From an uncultured Saprospiraceae bacterium (GTDB lineage: Bacteria > Bacteroidota > Bacteroidia > Chitinophagales > Saprospiraceae): DNA of 45,399 nucleotides. Below are positions 1 through 7,753 of this stretch, piece by piece. Below the pieces are notes generated by a model that worked only from the letters and a program-made list of their open reading frames with translations, did not search any database and was not told where the DNA came from. Position numbers and translations under genes: made by a program. The stretch's first letter is position 1. Every line of letters starts with the position of its first letter. The stretch is from NCBI GenBank assembly GCA_905480605.1, contig CAJQRD010000082.1, positions 1 to 45,399 of the forward strand, read 5' to 3'.

Positions 1-114
1 TCTGCTTTTGTAACTGACTTTATATTACGCATTAGTTTAAAGTTAATTTAGTTAAAATTAGAGCGAACAGAATATAATTTGGTTAATTGAGCCTTTTTTC
101 AGCAGGAGACCCCT

Positions 115-160
115 CTCTTTCAGAGACCTCCCTCTTTCAGAGAGGTGTCTCTGAAAGAGG
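115..160. repeat. Three-copy CTCTTTCAGAGA repeat forming a hairpin
   Basis: The 12-mer CTCTTTCAGAGA occurs directly at 115-126 and 132-143 and inverted at 148-159. The second and third copies form a perfect 13-bp stem (131-143 with 148-160) around the 4-base loop GGTG. It lies about 70 bp beyond the stop of the minus-strand M4 peptidase, so it could help end that transcript, but no T-run follows the stem in that direction. The rest of 1-229 shows no gene. Confidence 0.6.
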
Positions 161-229
161 ACAAATCCAAACTTTTAAAATTTTTTAATATGTTAATGTG
201 AACGTGCCGAAAATGTTCAATATCTTCTT

Positions 230-3200
230 TTAATCTAATTTTATAATTTTCGTTGAGGATATGATTTCTCCGCTCTCAACCAAACGAACAAAATAAACAC
301 CCTCAGGCAAATATGATAAATCAATCCAATCCTGATTCAAGATACTTTTCTGCTCATAAACTCTTTGACCTATTGCATTAAAAATATCGACATCAAACAA
401 TTTGTTGTTATCAGCATTTGCAATACGGACAATGTCAGTAGTTGGGTTTGGAAAAATTGAATATCCTCCTTCAAAAGTATTTGGATTGTATTTCGTCTTA
501 TCATAGAGTTTAATATCATCTAATAGCACCAAGTCTTTATCTTCCGTAAAATCCAATTGCTCGGTTTCATTTTGTGAGAGTGCTAATACGGTAATATTCA
601 ATTCACCTACATAATTTGGTGGAAGTTGCAATTTGTGATTAATCAAAGAACCCTGAGGTTGGCCGCTTATCAAATCACCAGTTCCATCTTCATATTCAAC
701 TTGAATCATGGTGCTGTAATCTTCATTTATCAATTCTACAGTACTTGCCTCATGATCAAACATCATAGCATTAAATTCAAAAATTGGTTCTTCAATTTCA
801 GAAGCATCAACACAATAATCTATCTCAGCCTTGAAAAAATACTCACTAAAGAAGTCTTCCTCCTTTTCACAATTCCTAAAAAAATTATGATCTCTCAATC
901 CAAATATTCCTAGCATCTCATTGTTGCGGTAACTTACTATTGTATCATGCGTATAAAAGTCATTTTTAGAAATAGAATAAGACTTATCAGAATTGATATC
1001 AGAAAATGTCTCTATGTAACCATCAGATATAAAATTGATCGGGACTACTTCTCCAGAGAAAGAATTATTTTCGGCTACAACATCATCTTCATGCCTAACT
1101 TTAACATCAAATGTTTCAATACCATCTGGTACCTCATCATCCGTTGCAAATCTTAATGTCCTCGTACTTGAAGTTATATCGCCTGGTTCAAAATCAAAAA
1201 ACACTCTGATACCTACTGTAAAATCGCCTACATTGGTTTCAACATCAAAAAATATTGAATCTGAAACCAGAATATTTCGACATCCTGTGTTTTTAATGCG
1301 GTATCTAAAAGCATCTAACTCTCCGGGTTCACAAGTATTTCGTTTAAATATTTCAACATTATCCAACAAGATATCTGCACCATTGACGTCTGATGTTCCA
1401 AAAGCACCTCTTGATTCATTTATAAGATCATTAGGAGATGAAGCCATTGCTACATTTATAAAAAATGTACCATTATTAGATATTTCATTGGTCAACTGAG
1501 AACTAAAAGTATGTAATAGGGAGTCACCTACCATCATGTCTTTGTCTAACAATATTGTATCGCTGAAATTATCAATATCATTATTGGAAATAAATTTTGA
1601 AATAAGGTTTATTCCACTAGGTATTGTTTCTCTACCTGTGTTGATCATTATAAAGCTAGGGTATACAACCTCTCCTGGGCAAGCCGCAATGAATTCATAA
1701 TCCAATACCAAATCTAAAGAAAGGCTATTGTCACTGCTTTTTAAACCAACTGCGTTCCATGCTTCCACCACTGATAAATGTTGAGTTGAATTCTCACCAT
1801 ACAAATCTTTAGCTGATTCAACAGCGGCCATTAACGCATCATAGTAGTTTGAATTTTCAGTTAAATATACGCGCTGCATGTTAAAAACAATTTGCATCGC
1901 ATCATCAAAACTGACAGCTGAAATATTATAACTCTCCCCTATTTCATTTATACCTTGTTCACCGTTTACCAATAGATAGAACCAATGATTGAGCACGCCA
2001 CTATTTGAGTGCACTCCTCCATTATCACCTGTTGAAGTCCACCAAAAATCACCTTTATAAAATTTTGCATCATTTCTAACCGTAGGGTCTTCCATTGATC
2101 TGATAACATTAATATCTTCATTTAATCTTATGCGGTCTCCAATCAACCAATTGAAATTTGCATTGTCATAATAATACTCAAGGGCTTTCCCAAAAATATC
2201 TGACATAGACTCATTTAATGCACCAGATTCATTTCTATAAACCAAATCAGATGTATAGTCCGTTAGCCCATGTGCAAATTCATGGCCTACAATATCTAGT
2301 GTTGTTAGAGGTGAATATCTATCACAGTCCCCATTTCCAAATCTAGCTCGAACACCATCCCAATACGCATTGACTAAGAATTTACCACCAGCATGTGCCA
2401 CTGTGATCAATTCTCCTCCCTCGCCATCAATACCACTCCAATCAAAATGGTCATTCATCATGTCATAAAATGATGAAGCACAATAATGCAAATCACCTGC
2501 TACCTCATCTTGGTTTTCATTTTCTAAATCCCAATATTTTGAATTATTTTGATACACATCCAAATCTCCATCTAAGGTAATCACACCATCGCCTCTGCTA
2601 AAATCACGCAAGTAATATTCATCGGACGCCAATGAGTCAATGGTAACATTTTGTTCTCCATAGTATCTAGTCTTCACAACGCCAGGCGAATTGTGCACAT
2701 GGATGTTCGAAAAATGATTTATCAATTTACCTGTATGTGCACTTATAAAGACATTCTCATTAAAAGGAGAATCATCATAACTTACTGCTTCAACATTATA
2801 TGCCAATTGATACTCGCCTGAAAAATCAGGATATGCTGCATCAATAACTTTTAGACCTTTATTGTAGTAGTGCACTTTTATTTCACTCAATTTAAGCCAG
2901 TACCCAAGCTCATTCATTGATTGTTCGAGTTGGCTAGAAATGTGCGTTTTAACTTCATCAAATGACAAGGATGGCGTCGTAGATACACTTACAAAAGGCA
3001 GTAAATTTCCAGACGCCTTTTGAGTTTTATCCCCAAGCAGATGCAGCGTATAATTTCCACCTACAACCTCTAGATCCCTGAAGTATTGCTTATATTTTAC
3101 TGTAGTAAAATTTGATTTGGATTTAAATGACTTTACCTTTCTAAATGAGGTGTATTCACTAATCCCCAATTCAGATTTATAAGTTTCAAAAAACTGACTC

Positions 3201-3334
3201 TTTGATACGTGTTTCGCTGCAACTTCAAATAGCTTATTTTTATTGTATTTGTTAAAATAAGATACTCTATCACCTTGTCCTTTAGACGATAAGCTAAAAA
3301 AAAGAAAACCAAGTATTACAAGTGATCGAAACAT
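230..3334 (-). CDS. Secreted M4 (thermolysin-like) metallopeptidase with T9SS sorting domain
   Basis: This is a secreted zinc endopeptidase of 1034 residues. A signal peptide (1-20) is followed by an FTP/PepSY-like propeptide (about 40-200). The M4 catalytic domain (about 220-530) shows HEFAH at 351-355, the third zinc ligand in NESMSD (E375) and the catalytic histidine in GGVHSNSGV (H442), all matching thermolysin H142/E143/H146, E166 and H231. A long beta-rich region (about 545-940) looks like CARDB/Ig-type adhesive modules. The last 75 or so residues (FPNPTTD, then DIFNAIGQRV, ending in TKIIKLD) are a type A T9SS C-terminal signal, so the protein should cross the outer membrane by T9SS and be released or anchored. 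It stands alone, divergent from the helicase with 223 bp between them. Family assignment is firm; the substrate is unknown. Confidence 0.95.
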   Translation of the reverse strand: MFRSLVILGFLFFSLSSKGQGDRVSYFNKYNKNKLFEVAAKHVSKSQFFETYKSELGISEYTSFRKVKSFKSKSNFTTVKYKQYFRDLEVVGGNYTLHLLGDKTQKASGNLLPFVSVSTTPSLSFDEVKTHISSQLEQSMNELGYWLKLSEIKVHYYNKGLKVIDAAYPDFSGEYQLAYNVEAVSYDDSPFNENVFISAHTGKLINHFSNIHVHNSPGVVKTRYYGEQNVTIDSLASDEYYLRDFSRGDGVITLDGDLDVYQNNSKYWDLENENQDEVAGDLHYCASSFYDMMNDHFDWSGIDGEGGELITVAHAGGKFLVNAYWDGVRARFGNGDCDRYSPLTTLDIVGHEFAHGLTDYTSDLVYRNESGALNESMSDIFGKALEYYYDNANFNWLIGDRIRLNEDINVIRSMEDPTVRNDAKFYKGDFWWTSTGDNGGVHSNSGVLNHWFYLLVNGEQGINEIGESYNISAVSFDDAMQIVFNMQRVYLTENSNYYDALMAAVESAKDLYGENSTQHLSVVEAWNAVGLKSSDNSLSLDLVLDYEFIAACPGEVVYPSFIMINTGRETIPSGINLISKFISNNDIDNFSDTILLDKDMMVGDSLLHTFSSQLTNEISNNGTFFINVAMASSPNDLINESRGAFGTSDVNGADILLDNVEIFKRNTCEPGELDAFRYRIKNTGCRNILVSDSIFFDVETNVGDFTVGIRVFFDFEPGDITSSTRTLRFATDDEVPDGIETFDVKVRHEDDVVAENNSFSGEVVPINFISDGYIETFSDINSDKSYSISKNDFYTHDTIVSYRNNEMLGIFGLRDHNFFRNCEKEEDFFSEYFFKAEIDYCVDASEIEEPIFEFNAMMFDHEASTVELINEDYSTMIQVEYEDGTGDLISGQPQGSLINHKLQLPPNYVGELNITVLALSQNETEQLDFTEDKDLVLLDDIKLYDKTKYNPNTFEGGYSIFPNPTTDIVRIANADNNKLFDVDIFNAIGQRVYEQKSILNQDWIDLSYLPEGVYFVRLVESGEIISSTKIIKLD

Positions 3335-3557
3335 AAAGTTTTATTTTTAGGTTTACATCTTCGTTAACTAATGAAATGCTGTTCTAATTATACGCTAAAC
3401 TAAAATTTAGAACATGAGTTCAATATAGTGTTTTGCGATAAAAAAATATGAATGAAGTATTTTAAATAAGTCTCAAAGAGTTGAGAAAGACAAAATTGAG
3501 ACGTATTTATAACGGACAGATTCAAAATTTGGATAAAATCACATTAAAAGTAGGCTT

Positions 3558-5462
3558 GTGAGTGCGATTAAAGAAAGATATCAGAAAATCATAAATGCCA
3601 TTGAGTTTGAAAGGCTTGAAGAAGAAAAGTACTACAGAACACTCAGTGCCGATAAAACAGTAAAAGATCGTATAGAGTCTGGTATCTTATGGTATCCAGT
3701 GGTTTTGGTTAAGCACTATTACACAGTTGGTGAATATTTAGAACTTCAGTTTGAAAAAACACGCAGTACAAACTCACCTCATAAGTTAAGAAATGGAATG
3801 GGCTGCCGAATCTTTAAAGATTTGGGACATAAGGAAGAATTTGATTTTAAGGGTACAATCTCATTTATAAGAAAAAATAAGATTAGTGTAATCTTAAAAG
3901 ACAACAGCATCACTAAGGATCAATTGTTACAAATGAACGGTAACTTGTGCATTGAATTGATTCATGATGAACGTCCTTATCGTGTGATGAAAAAAGCAAT
4001 TGAAACACTCTTATCCACAGCAAGACCACATTTAAAATCATTAAGAGATGGTGTTGCCAATTTAGAAAAATTCTCAGGTACTTATCCAGAATCTTATACC
4101 TACAAGCCAGAACACCTAAACGACTCCCAAGCCAACGCACTTGTGAATATTGTACGCTCGGAGCAAATGAGCATCATCCATGGCCCACCTGGAACTGGTA
4201 AGACTACCACAATTGTTGAAATAGTAAAGGCGCTTTCAAAAACAGAAAATAAAATTTTAGTTTGTGCCCCAAGCAACAATGCCGTTGATTTGCTGGCTAC
4301 ACAAATTGACAAGATAGGAATCCCTGTATTACGTGTGGGTAACGTAAGTCGAATATCCGATAATATCAGTCATTTGACTCTGGCAGAAAAAGCAAGAAAT
4401 GACAGCGAATGGCAACATATAAAACAAGTCAAAATAGAAGCTGAGGTCGCCAAGAATCAAGCCAGCAAATACAAAAGAAAATTCGGGCATCAAGAAAGAG
4501 CCAATAGAAATGCCATGTATCAAGAATCGAAAGCATTGAGGAAATGGGCAAGAGATTTGGAATATAAACTATTGGATCGTTTAATATCAGAATGTACTGT
4601 CATTTGTTCTACTTTGATAGGTGCCTCTGATAGATCAATTGATGGTTACATTTTTAAGACTTGCATAATTGACGAAGCTTCACAAGCGCTTGAACCTGAA
4701 TGCTGGAATGCTATCTTAAAGTCAGAGCGCGTAATATTTGCAGGTGACCATTTGCAATTGGCACCAACAGTAAAATCTCAAAAAGCACTAGAACTAGGAT
4801 TTTCTGAAACACTCCTTTCGCGAATGACGGATGTGATAAGGCACAGTTATTTGCTAGACACTCAATACAGAATGAATGGTAATATCTTATCGTTCTCCAA
4901 TATTCAGTTTTATAAAGGTCTTTTGAAATCTGGGACTTACAATGAGACTTGGTTACTTCCTGGTGATGAAGATCCATTGGTGTTTATTGACACGAGCGGG
5001 TGTGGATTTGATGAACAATTTAATCCTAAAACACAAAGTCGGTATAATGAAGGTGAGTATTTTATACTAAGAGAGCATTTTCTTCAAAAACAAGAAAGTT
5101 ATAAAGAACAGTCTATTGGTATAATCAGTCCATACTCTGAACAGGTACGTTATTTAAGAAATAGAATTGAAGAAGATGATGTTTTTTCTGGCTTCGATAT
5201 TAAAGTGAATTCAATTGATGGTTTTCAAGGTCAAGAAAAGGATGTTATTTATATAAGTCTTGTGCGATCAAATGCAGCTGGAGATATTGGTTTTCTAAAA
5301 GATGAACGACGACTTAACGTAGCGATGACACGTGCAAAAAAGAAACTTATAATGATTGGGGATTTAGGTACTTTGTCTCAGGTTAAATTGTTTAATCAAT
5401 TGGCTGATCATGTTGAAAAGGAGGGTTTGTATCGCTCTGCTTGGGAATTTATGAATGTATAG
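3558..5462 (+). CDS. SF1 DNA/RNA helicase, IGHMBP2/SMUBP-2-like
   Basis: This is an ATP-dependent superfamily 1B helicase of 634 residues. All helicase motifs are visible: Walker A GPPGTGKTT (209-217), Walker B DEAS (372-375), motif III GDHLQLAPT (396-404), motif IV QYRMN (436-440), motif V DGFQGQEKDV and motif VI NVAMTRAKKK near the C terminus. A basic helical insertion lies between motifs Ia and II (about 280-340). The roughly 190 N-terminal residues correspond to the beta-barrel/stalk region of IGHMBP2-type enzymes. The start is GTG at 3558; an in-frame TAA at 3534 and no other start before it make this choice fairly safe. It is cytosolic and probably acts on nucleic-acid intermediates in repair or translation-linked RNA handling, as inferred from the family. 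No operon partner is visible. Confidence 0.92.
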   Translation: MSAIKERYQKIINAIEFERLEEEKYYRTLSADKTVKDRIESGILWYPVVLVKHYYTVGEYLELQFEKTRSTNSPHKLRNGMGCRIFKDLGHKEEFDFKGTISFIRKNKISVILKDNSITKDQLLQMNGNLCIELIHDERPYRVMKKAIETLLSTARPHLKSLRDGVANLEKFSGTYPESYTYKPEHLNDSQANALVNIVRSEQMSIIHGPPGTGKTTTIVEIVKALSKTENKILVCAPSNNAVDLLATQIDKIGIPVLRVGNVSRISDNISHLTLAEKARNDSEWQHIKQVKIEAEVAKNQASKYKRKFGHQERANRNAMYQESKALRKWARDLEYKLLDRLISECTVICSTLIGASDRSIDGYIFKTCIIDEASQALEPECWNAILKSERVIFAGDHLQLAPTVKSQKALELGFSETLLSRMTDVIRHSYLLDTQYRMNGNILSFSNIQFYKGLLKSGTYNETWLLPGDEDPLVFIDTSGCGFDEQFNPKTQSRYNEGEYFILREHFLQKQESYKEQSIGIISPYSEQVRYLRNRIEEDDVFSGFDIKVNSIDGFQGQEKDVIYISLVRSNAAGDIGFLKDERRLNVAMTRAKKKLIMIGDLGTLSQVKLFNQLADHVEKEGLYRSAWEFMNV

Positions 5463-5472
5463 GCTTTTCACT

Positions 5473-5599
5473 CACGGAGGTGCACAGAGTATTTTTTCGC
5501 ACGGAGGTACACAGAGTATTCTTCTCACGGAGGTGCACAGAGTATTTCTTCTCACGGAGGGCCGCAGAGTATTCTTCTCACAGAGGTACATAAAGTTAC
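5473..5599. repeat. Five tandem copies of a 26-27 bp repeat (CACGGAGGTGCACAGAGTATT)
   Basis: Copies begin at 5473, 5500, 5526, 5553 and 5579, with periods of 27, 26, 27 and 26. The core is CACGGAGGTGCACAGAGTA followed by a T-rich spacer. The first four are near-identical (the fourth reads GGCCGCAGAG) and the fifth is the most diverged (CACAGAGGTACATAAAG). The array starts 11 bp after the helicase stop. An open frame runs through it only because the repeat lacks stops, and I do not regard that as a gene. CACGGAGG-type arrays occur downstream of genes in many unrelated bacteria and have no agreed function. Confidence 0.85.
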
Positions 5600-5669
5600 A
5601 AATAGGGATCGTTCAACTTAATCCCTTGCGAGTGTCTTTGACCTCACTTCATACAACCTAAAAAATAAA

Positions 5670-5752
5670 ATTCTCCTTCGCTATAGTTAAATATTAGGTG
5701 GTATTTTCCTTCGCTTAAGCTACGGAGAATTATTTTCAGATTTACTGAAAAT
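5670..5752. repeat. Nested inverted repeats between tandem array and Kazal-like gene
   Basis: ATTCTCC (5670-5676) pairs with GGAGAAT (5724-5730). Inside it, CCTTCGCT is repeated directly and CTTAAG forms a small palindromic centre. Immediately after, ATTTTCAG (5732-5739) and CTGAAAAT (5745-5752) form a perfect 8-bp stem with a 5-base loop. Together with the adjacent terminator the block could fold as a multi-stem RNA on either strand. It may be a degenerate miniature repeat element. Confidence 0.45.
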
Positions 5753-5789
5753 AAAAATACCCACCATTGCTTTTCAGCTCCGGTGGGTA
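5748..5789 (-). terminator. Rho-independent terminator of the Kazal-like/ECF operon
   Basis: Read on the minus strand, TACCCACC (5789-5782) pairs perfectly with GGTGGGTA (5765-5758) across a 16-base loop and is followed by TTTTATTTT. It sits 36 bp past the stop of the minus-strand Kazal-like gene and plausibly ends the four-gene operon. Confidence 0.65.
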
Positions 5790-5824
5790 ATACAAGCGCA
5801 AACTTGGAATAATTCTTTATATTA

Positions 5825-7738
5825 TCATTGCTTAATAAAGCGTTTTGACAATAACAATTGTTGATTGAATATATTGATCGTATAAATTCCTGCTGTTAGG
5901 TTTGCAACGTCAAATTGTAAACTATTTATTCCTTTCACAAGTTCTGAATACTGTGTGTTTAAAACTTGTCCGTTGAAATTACTTATTGATATTGTTACAT
6001 CAGTGTTTTCAGATAGATCTAAGTCCAATCCTATTTGCTCAACAACAGGATTAGGAAATAATCTGTAACCTGAAACAGTACCTGTAACGTCATCTGCCGC
6101 TTGAAGTTTGAATACCTCAGGTGAAATTATTTCGGTATCATCAGATACTTCTGTGCCGTTAATAATCTCACCACATCCATCTTCAATAACTTCTAGACCT
6201 AAGCAGTCTGCGAAACATTGATTTGGAACTGGGAAAATATTACCAGAACTATCCTGAACACAAACTGGATTAACCTCTTCATCAATACACTCAATACATA
6301 TAAAAGTCATTGTCTCTTCACAATCCACTACATCATCAGAAGTATAACCCGCGCATTCTGCATAACACATATTAGGGAATGGACAAATTACTCCAGTTGC
6401 TGCATCCGTTAAAACACAAACTGGAACATCGGTATCTAAATACTCACATTCACACTCATCCCATACTAGGATCAAAGAATCCAATTCCGAACCATCACCA
6501 AAGCCACCAAAACCGTTGTCAATTGAATCACAATCTATAACAACAAAGTCAGTATATCCCCAACATGTTGCATGACATTCGCTTGGAACCCATGTATCAA
6601 ACGTATTATTTTCACCAAGCAAACCTCCGAGTATTTCTACTAGAGAATCAGGAAGAGTGACAGTAATACAAATTCCAATAGAATCAATTTCATCGCATTC
6701 ACATCCATCATCCCATTCGTCTTCCCATTCGTCTTCCCAGCCATCGAATCCATCATCTATTGAATCACAATCGATAACAGTATAGTCTGTAAATCCATAA
6801 CATATTGCATGACACTCACTTGAAACCCATATTTGGAAGGATGTTTCTTCGCCTAGTCCTGAGAATAAACTATCAGAAAAAGTCACTTCGATACAAATCC
6901 CAAGAGAATCAGTTACTTCACAATCACATCCATCCTCCCACTCATCTTCCCACTCGTCTTCCCACTCGTCATTCCAACCATCATCTATTAAATCACAATC
7001 GATAACAGTATAGTCCGTGAATCCATAACATATTGCATAACATTCACTTGGAACCCATGTATCAAAAGAATTGTTTTCTCCAAATACTCCTCCAAGGATT
7101 TCTACCAATGAATCTGGCAATGTAACCGTTATACAAATACCAATAGAATCTGTTACTTCACAATCACACCCATTATCCCATTCATTATTCCAGTCGTCCT
7201 CCCATTCATCTTCCCAGCCGTCAAATCCATTGTCCAAAGAATCACAGTCAATAATTGTAAAATCAGTAAACCCACAACAAACAGCTATACATTCACTAGG
7301 AACCCATGTTTGAAATGATGGAAATCCTTCAAATAAACTGTCCAATTCAGATCCAACTAAAAGGGAATCTGGAAGTGTAACTTCAATACAGATACCCTCA
7401 TCATTGTCAGGATCTGGACAATCACAATTATCATAATTTGACCATTCATCATTACCATCAAATTCATCATCCCACTCCCACTCAAATCCAATTGAATCGC
7501 AGTCAATTACAACGTAATTGTCAAATCCTAAACAGGCTGCAAAACATTCGTTTGGCAACCACGATTCAAATGTTGCGACTCCAGAGCCTGTAGACAGTGA
7601 ATCCGGAAGAGTCACTTGAATACAGATTCCGATCGAATCTGTTACGGTTTCTTCACAATCACAATTCCATGTTTGCGCTTGTATTGTCATTGTGCTTAAG
7701 CATAAAAAACTTAAGACCGTTAATAAAAATTTCATCAT
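5825..7738 (-). CDS. Secreted seven-module Kazal-like cysteine-rich protein with T9SS sorting domain
   Basis: The protein has 637 residues. A signal peptide (1-22, ending IQAQ) is followed by seven cysteine modules. Modules 1-5 each follow CxC-x(7-9)-C-(25-40 residues)-W(V/L)xxEC-x3-C-G(F/Y)-x(6-8)-DC, with signatures such as SIGICITVTLPDSL and WVPSECYAICYGF. Modules 6 and 7 are shorter and closer to classic Kazal domains (PVC, then PFPNMCYAEC and PVPNQCFADC). Acidic Trp linkers (EDEWEDEWED type) separate modules 1-5. A C-terminal T9SS signal (FPNPVVEQ to KRFIKQ) predicts surface export. It is the last gene of the lipoprotein-sigma-barrel operon, 15 bp after the barrel gene. Kazal domains usually inhibit serine proteases; that role is inferred here, since the reactive-site loop in modules 1-5 is unusually long and variable. 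A calcium- or glycan-binding adhesin is the main alternative. Confidence 0.75.
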   Translation of the reverse strand: MMKFLLTVLSFLCLSTMTIQAQTWNCDCEETVTDSIGICIQVTLPDSLSTGSGVATFESWLPNECFAACLGFDNYVVIDCDSIGFEWEWDDEFDGNDEWSNYDNCDCPDPDNDEGICIEVTLPDSLLVGSELDSLFEGFPSFQTWVPSECIAVCCGFTDFTIIDCDSLDNGFDGWEDEWEDDWNNEWDNGCDCEVTDSIGICITVTLPDSLVEILGGVFGENNSFDTWVPSECYAICYGFTDYTVIDCDLIDDGWNDEWEDEWEDEWEDGCDCEVTDSLGICIEVTFSDSLFSGLGEETSFQIWVSSECHAICYGFTDYTVIDCDSIDDGFDGWEDEWEDEWDDGCECDEIDSIGICITVTLPDSLVEILGGLLGENNTFDTWVPSECHATCWGYTDFVVIDCDSIDNGFGGFGDGSELDSLILVWDECECEYLDTDVPVCVLTDAATGVICPFPNMCYAECAGYTSDDVVDCEETMTFICIECIDEEVNPVCVQDSSGNIFPVPNQCFADCLGLEVIEDGCGEIINGTEVSDDTEIISPEVFKLQAADDVTGTVSGYRLFPNPVVEQIGLDLDLSENTDVTISISNFNGQVLNTQYSELVKGINSLQFDVANLTAGIYTINIFNQQLLLSKRFIKQ

Positions 7739-7753
7739 AATACGTTTTAGAGT

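Noticed and set aside
5473-5599. CRISPR array
   Set aside because: Units are contiguous with short T-rich joins rather than unique spacers of constant length, and no cas genes are present.
5455-5661. 68-codon open frame over the tandem repeat
   Set aside because: It exists only because the repeat unit lacks stops; it begins inside the helicase gene and the product is just the translated repeat.
6805-7313. Open frames opposite the Kazal-like gene rich in His, Pro and Ser
   Set aside because: Antisense shadows of the acidic Trp/Cys repeat sequence.
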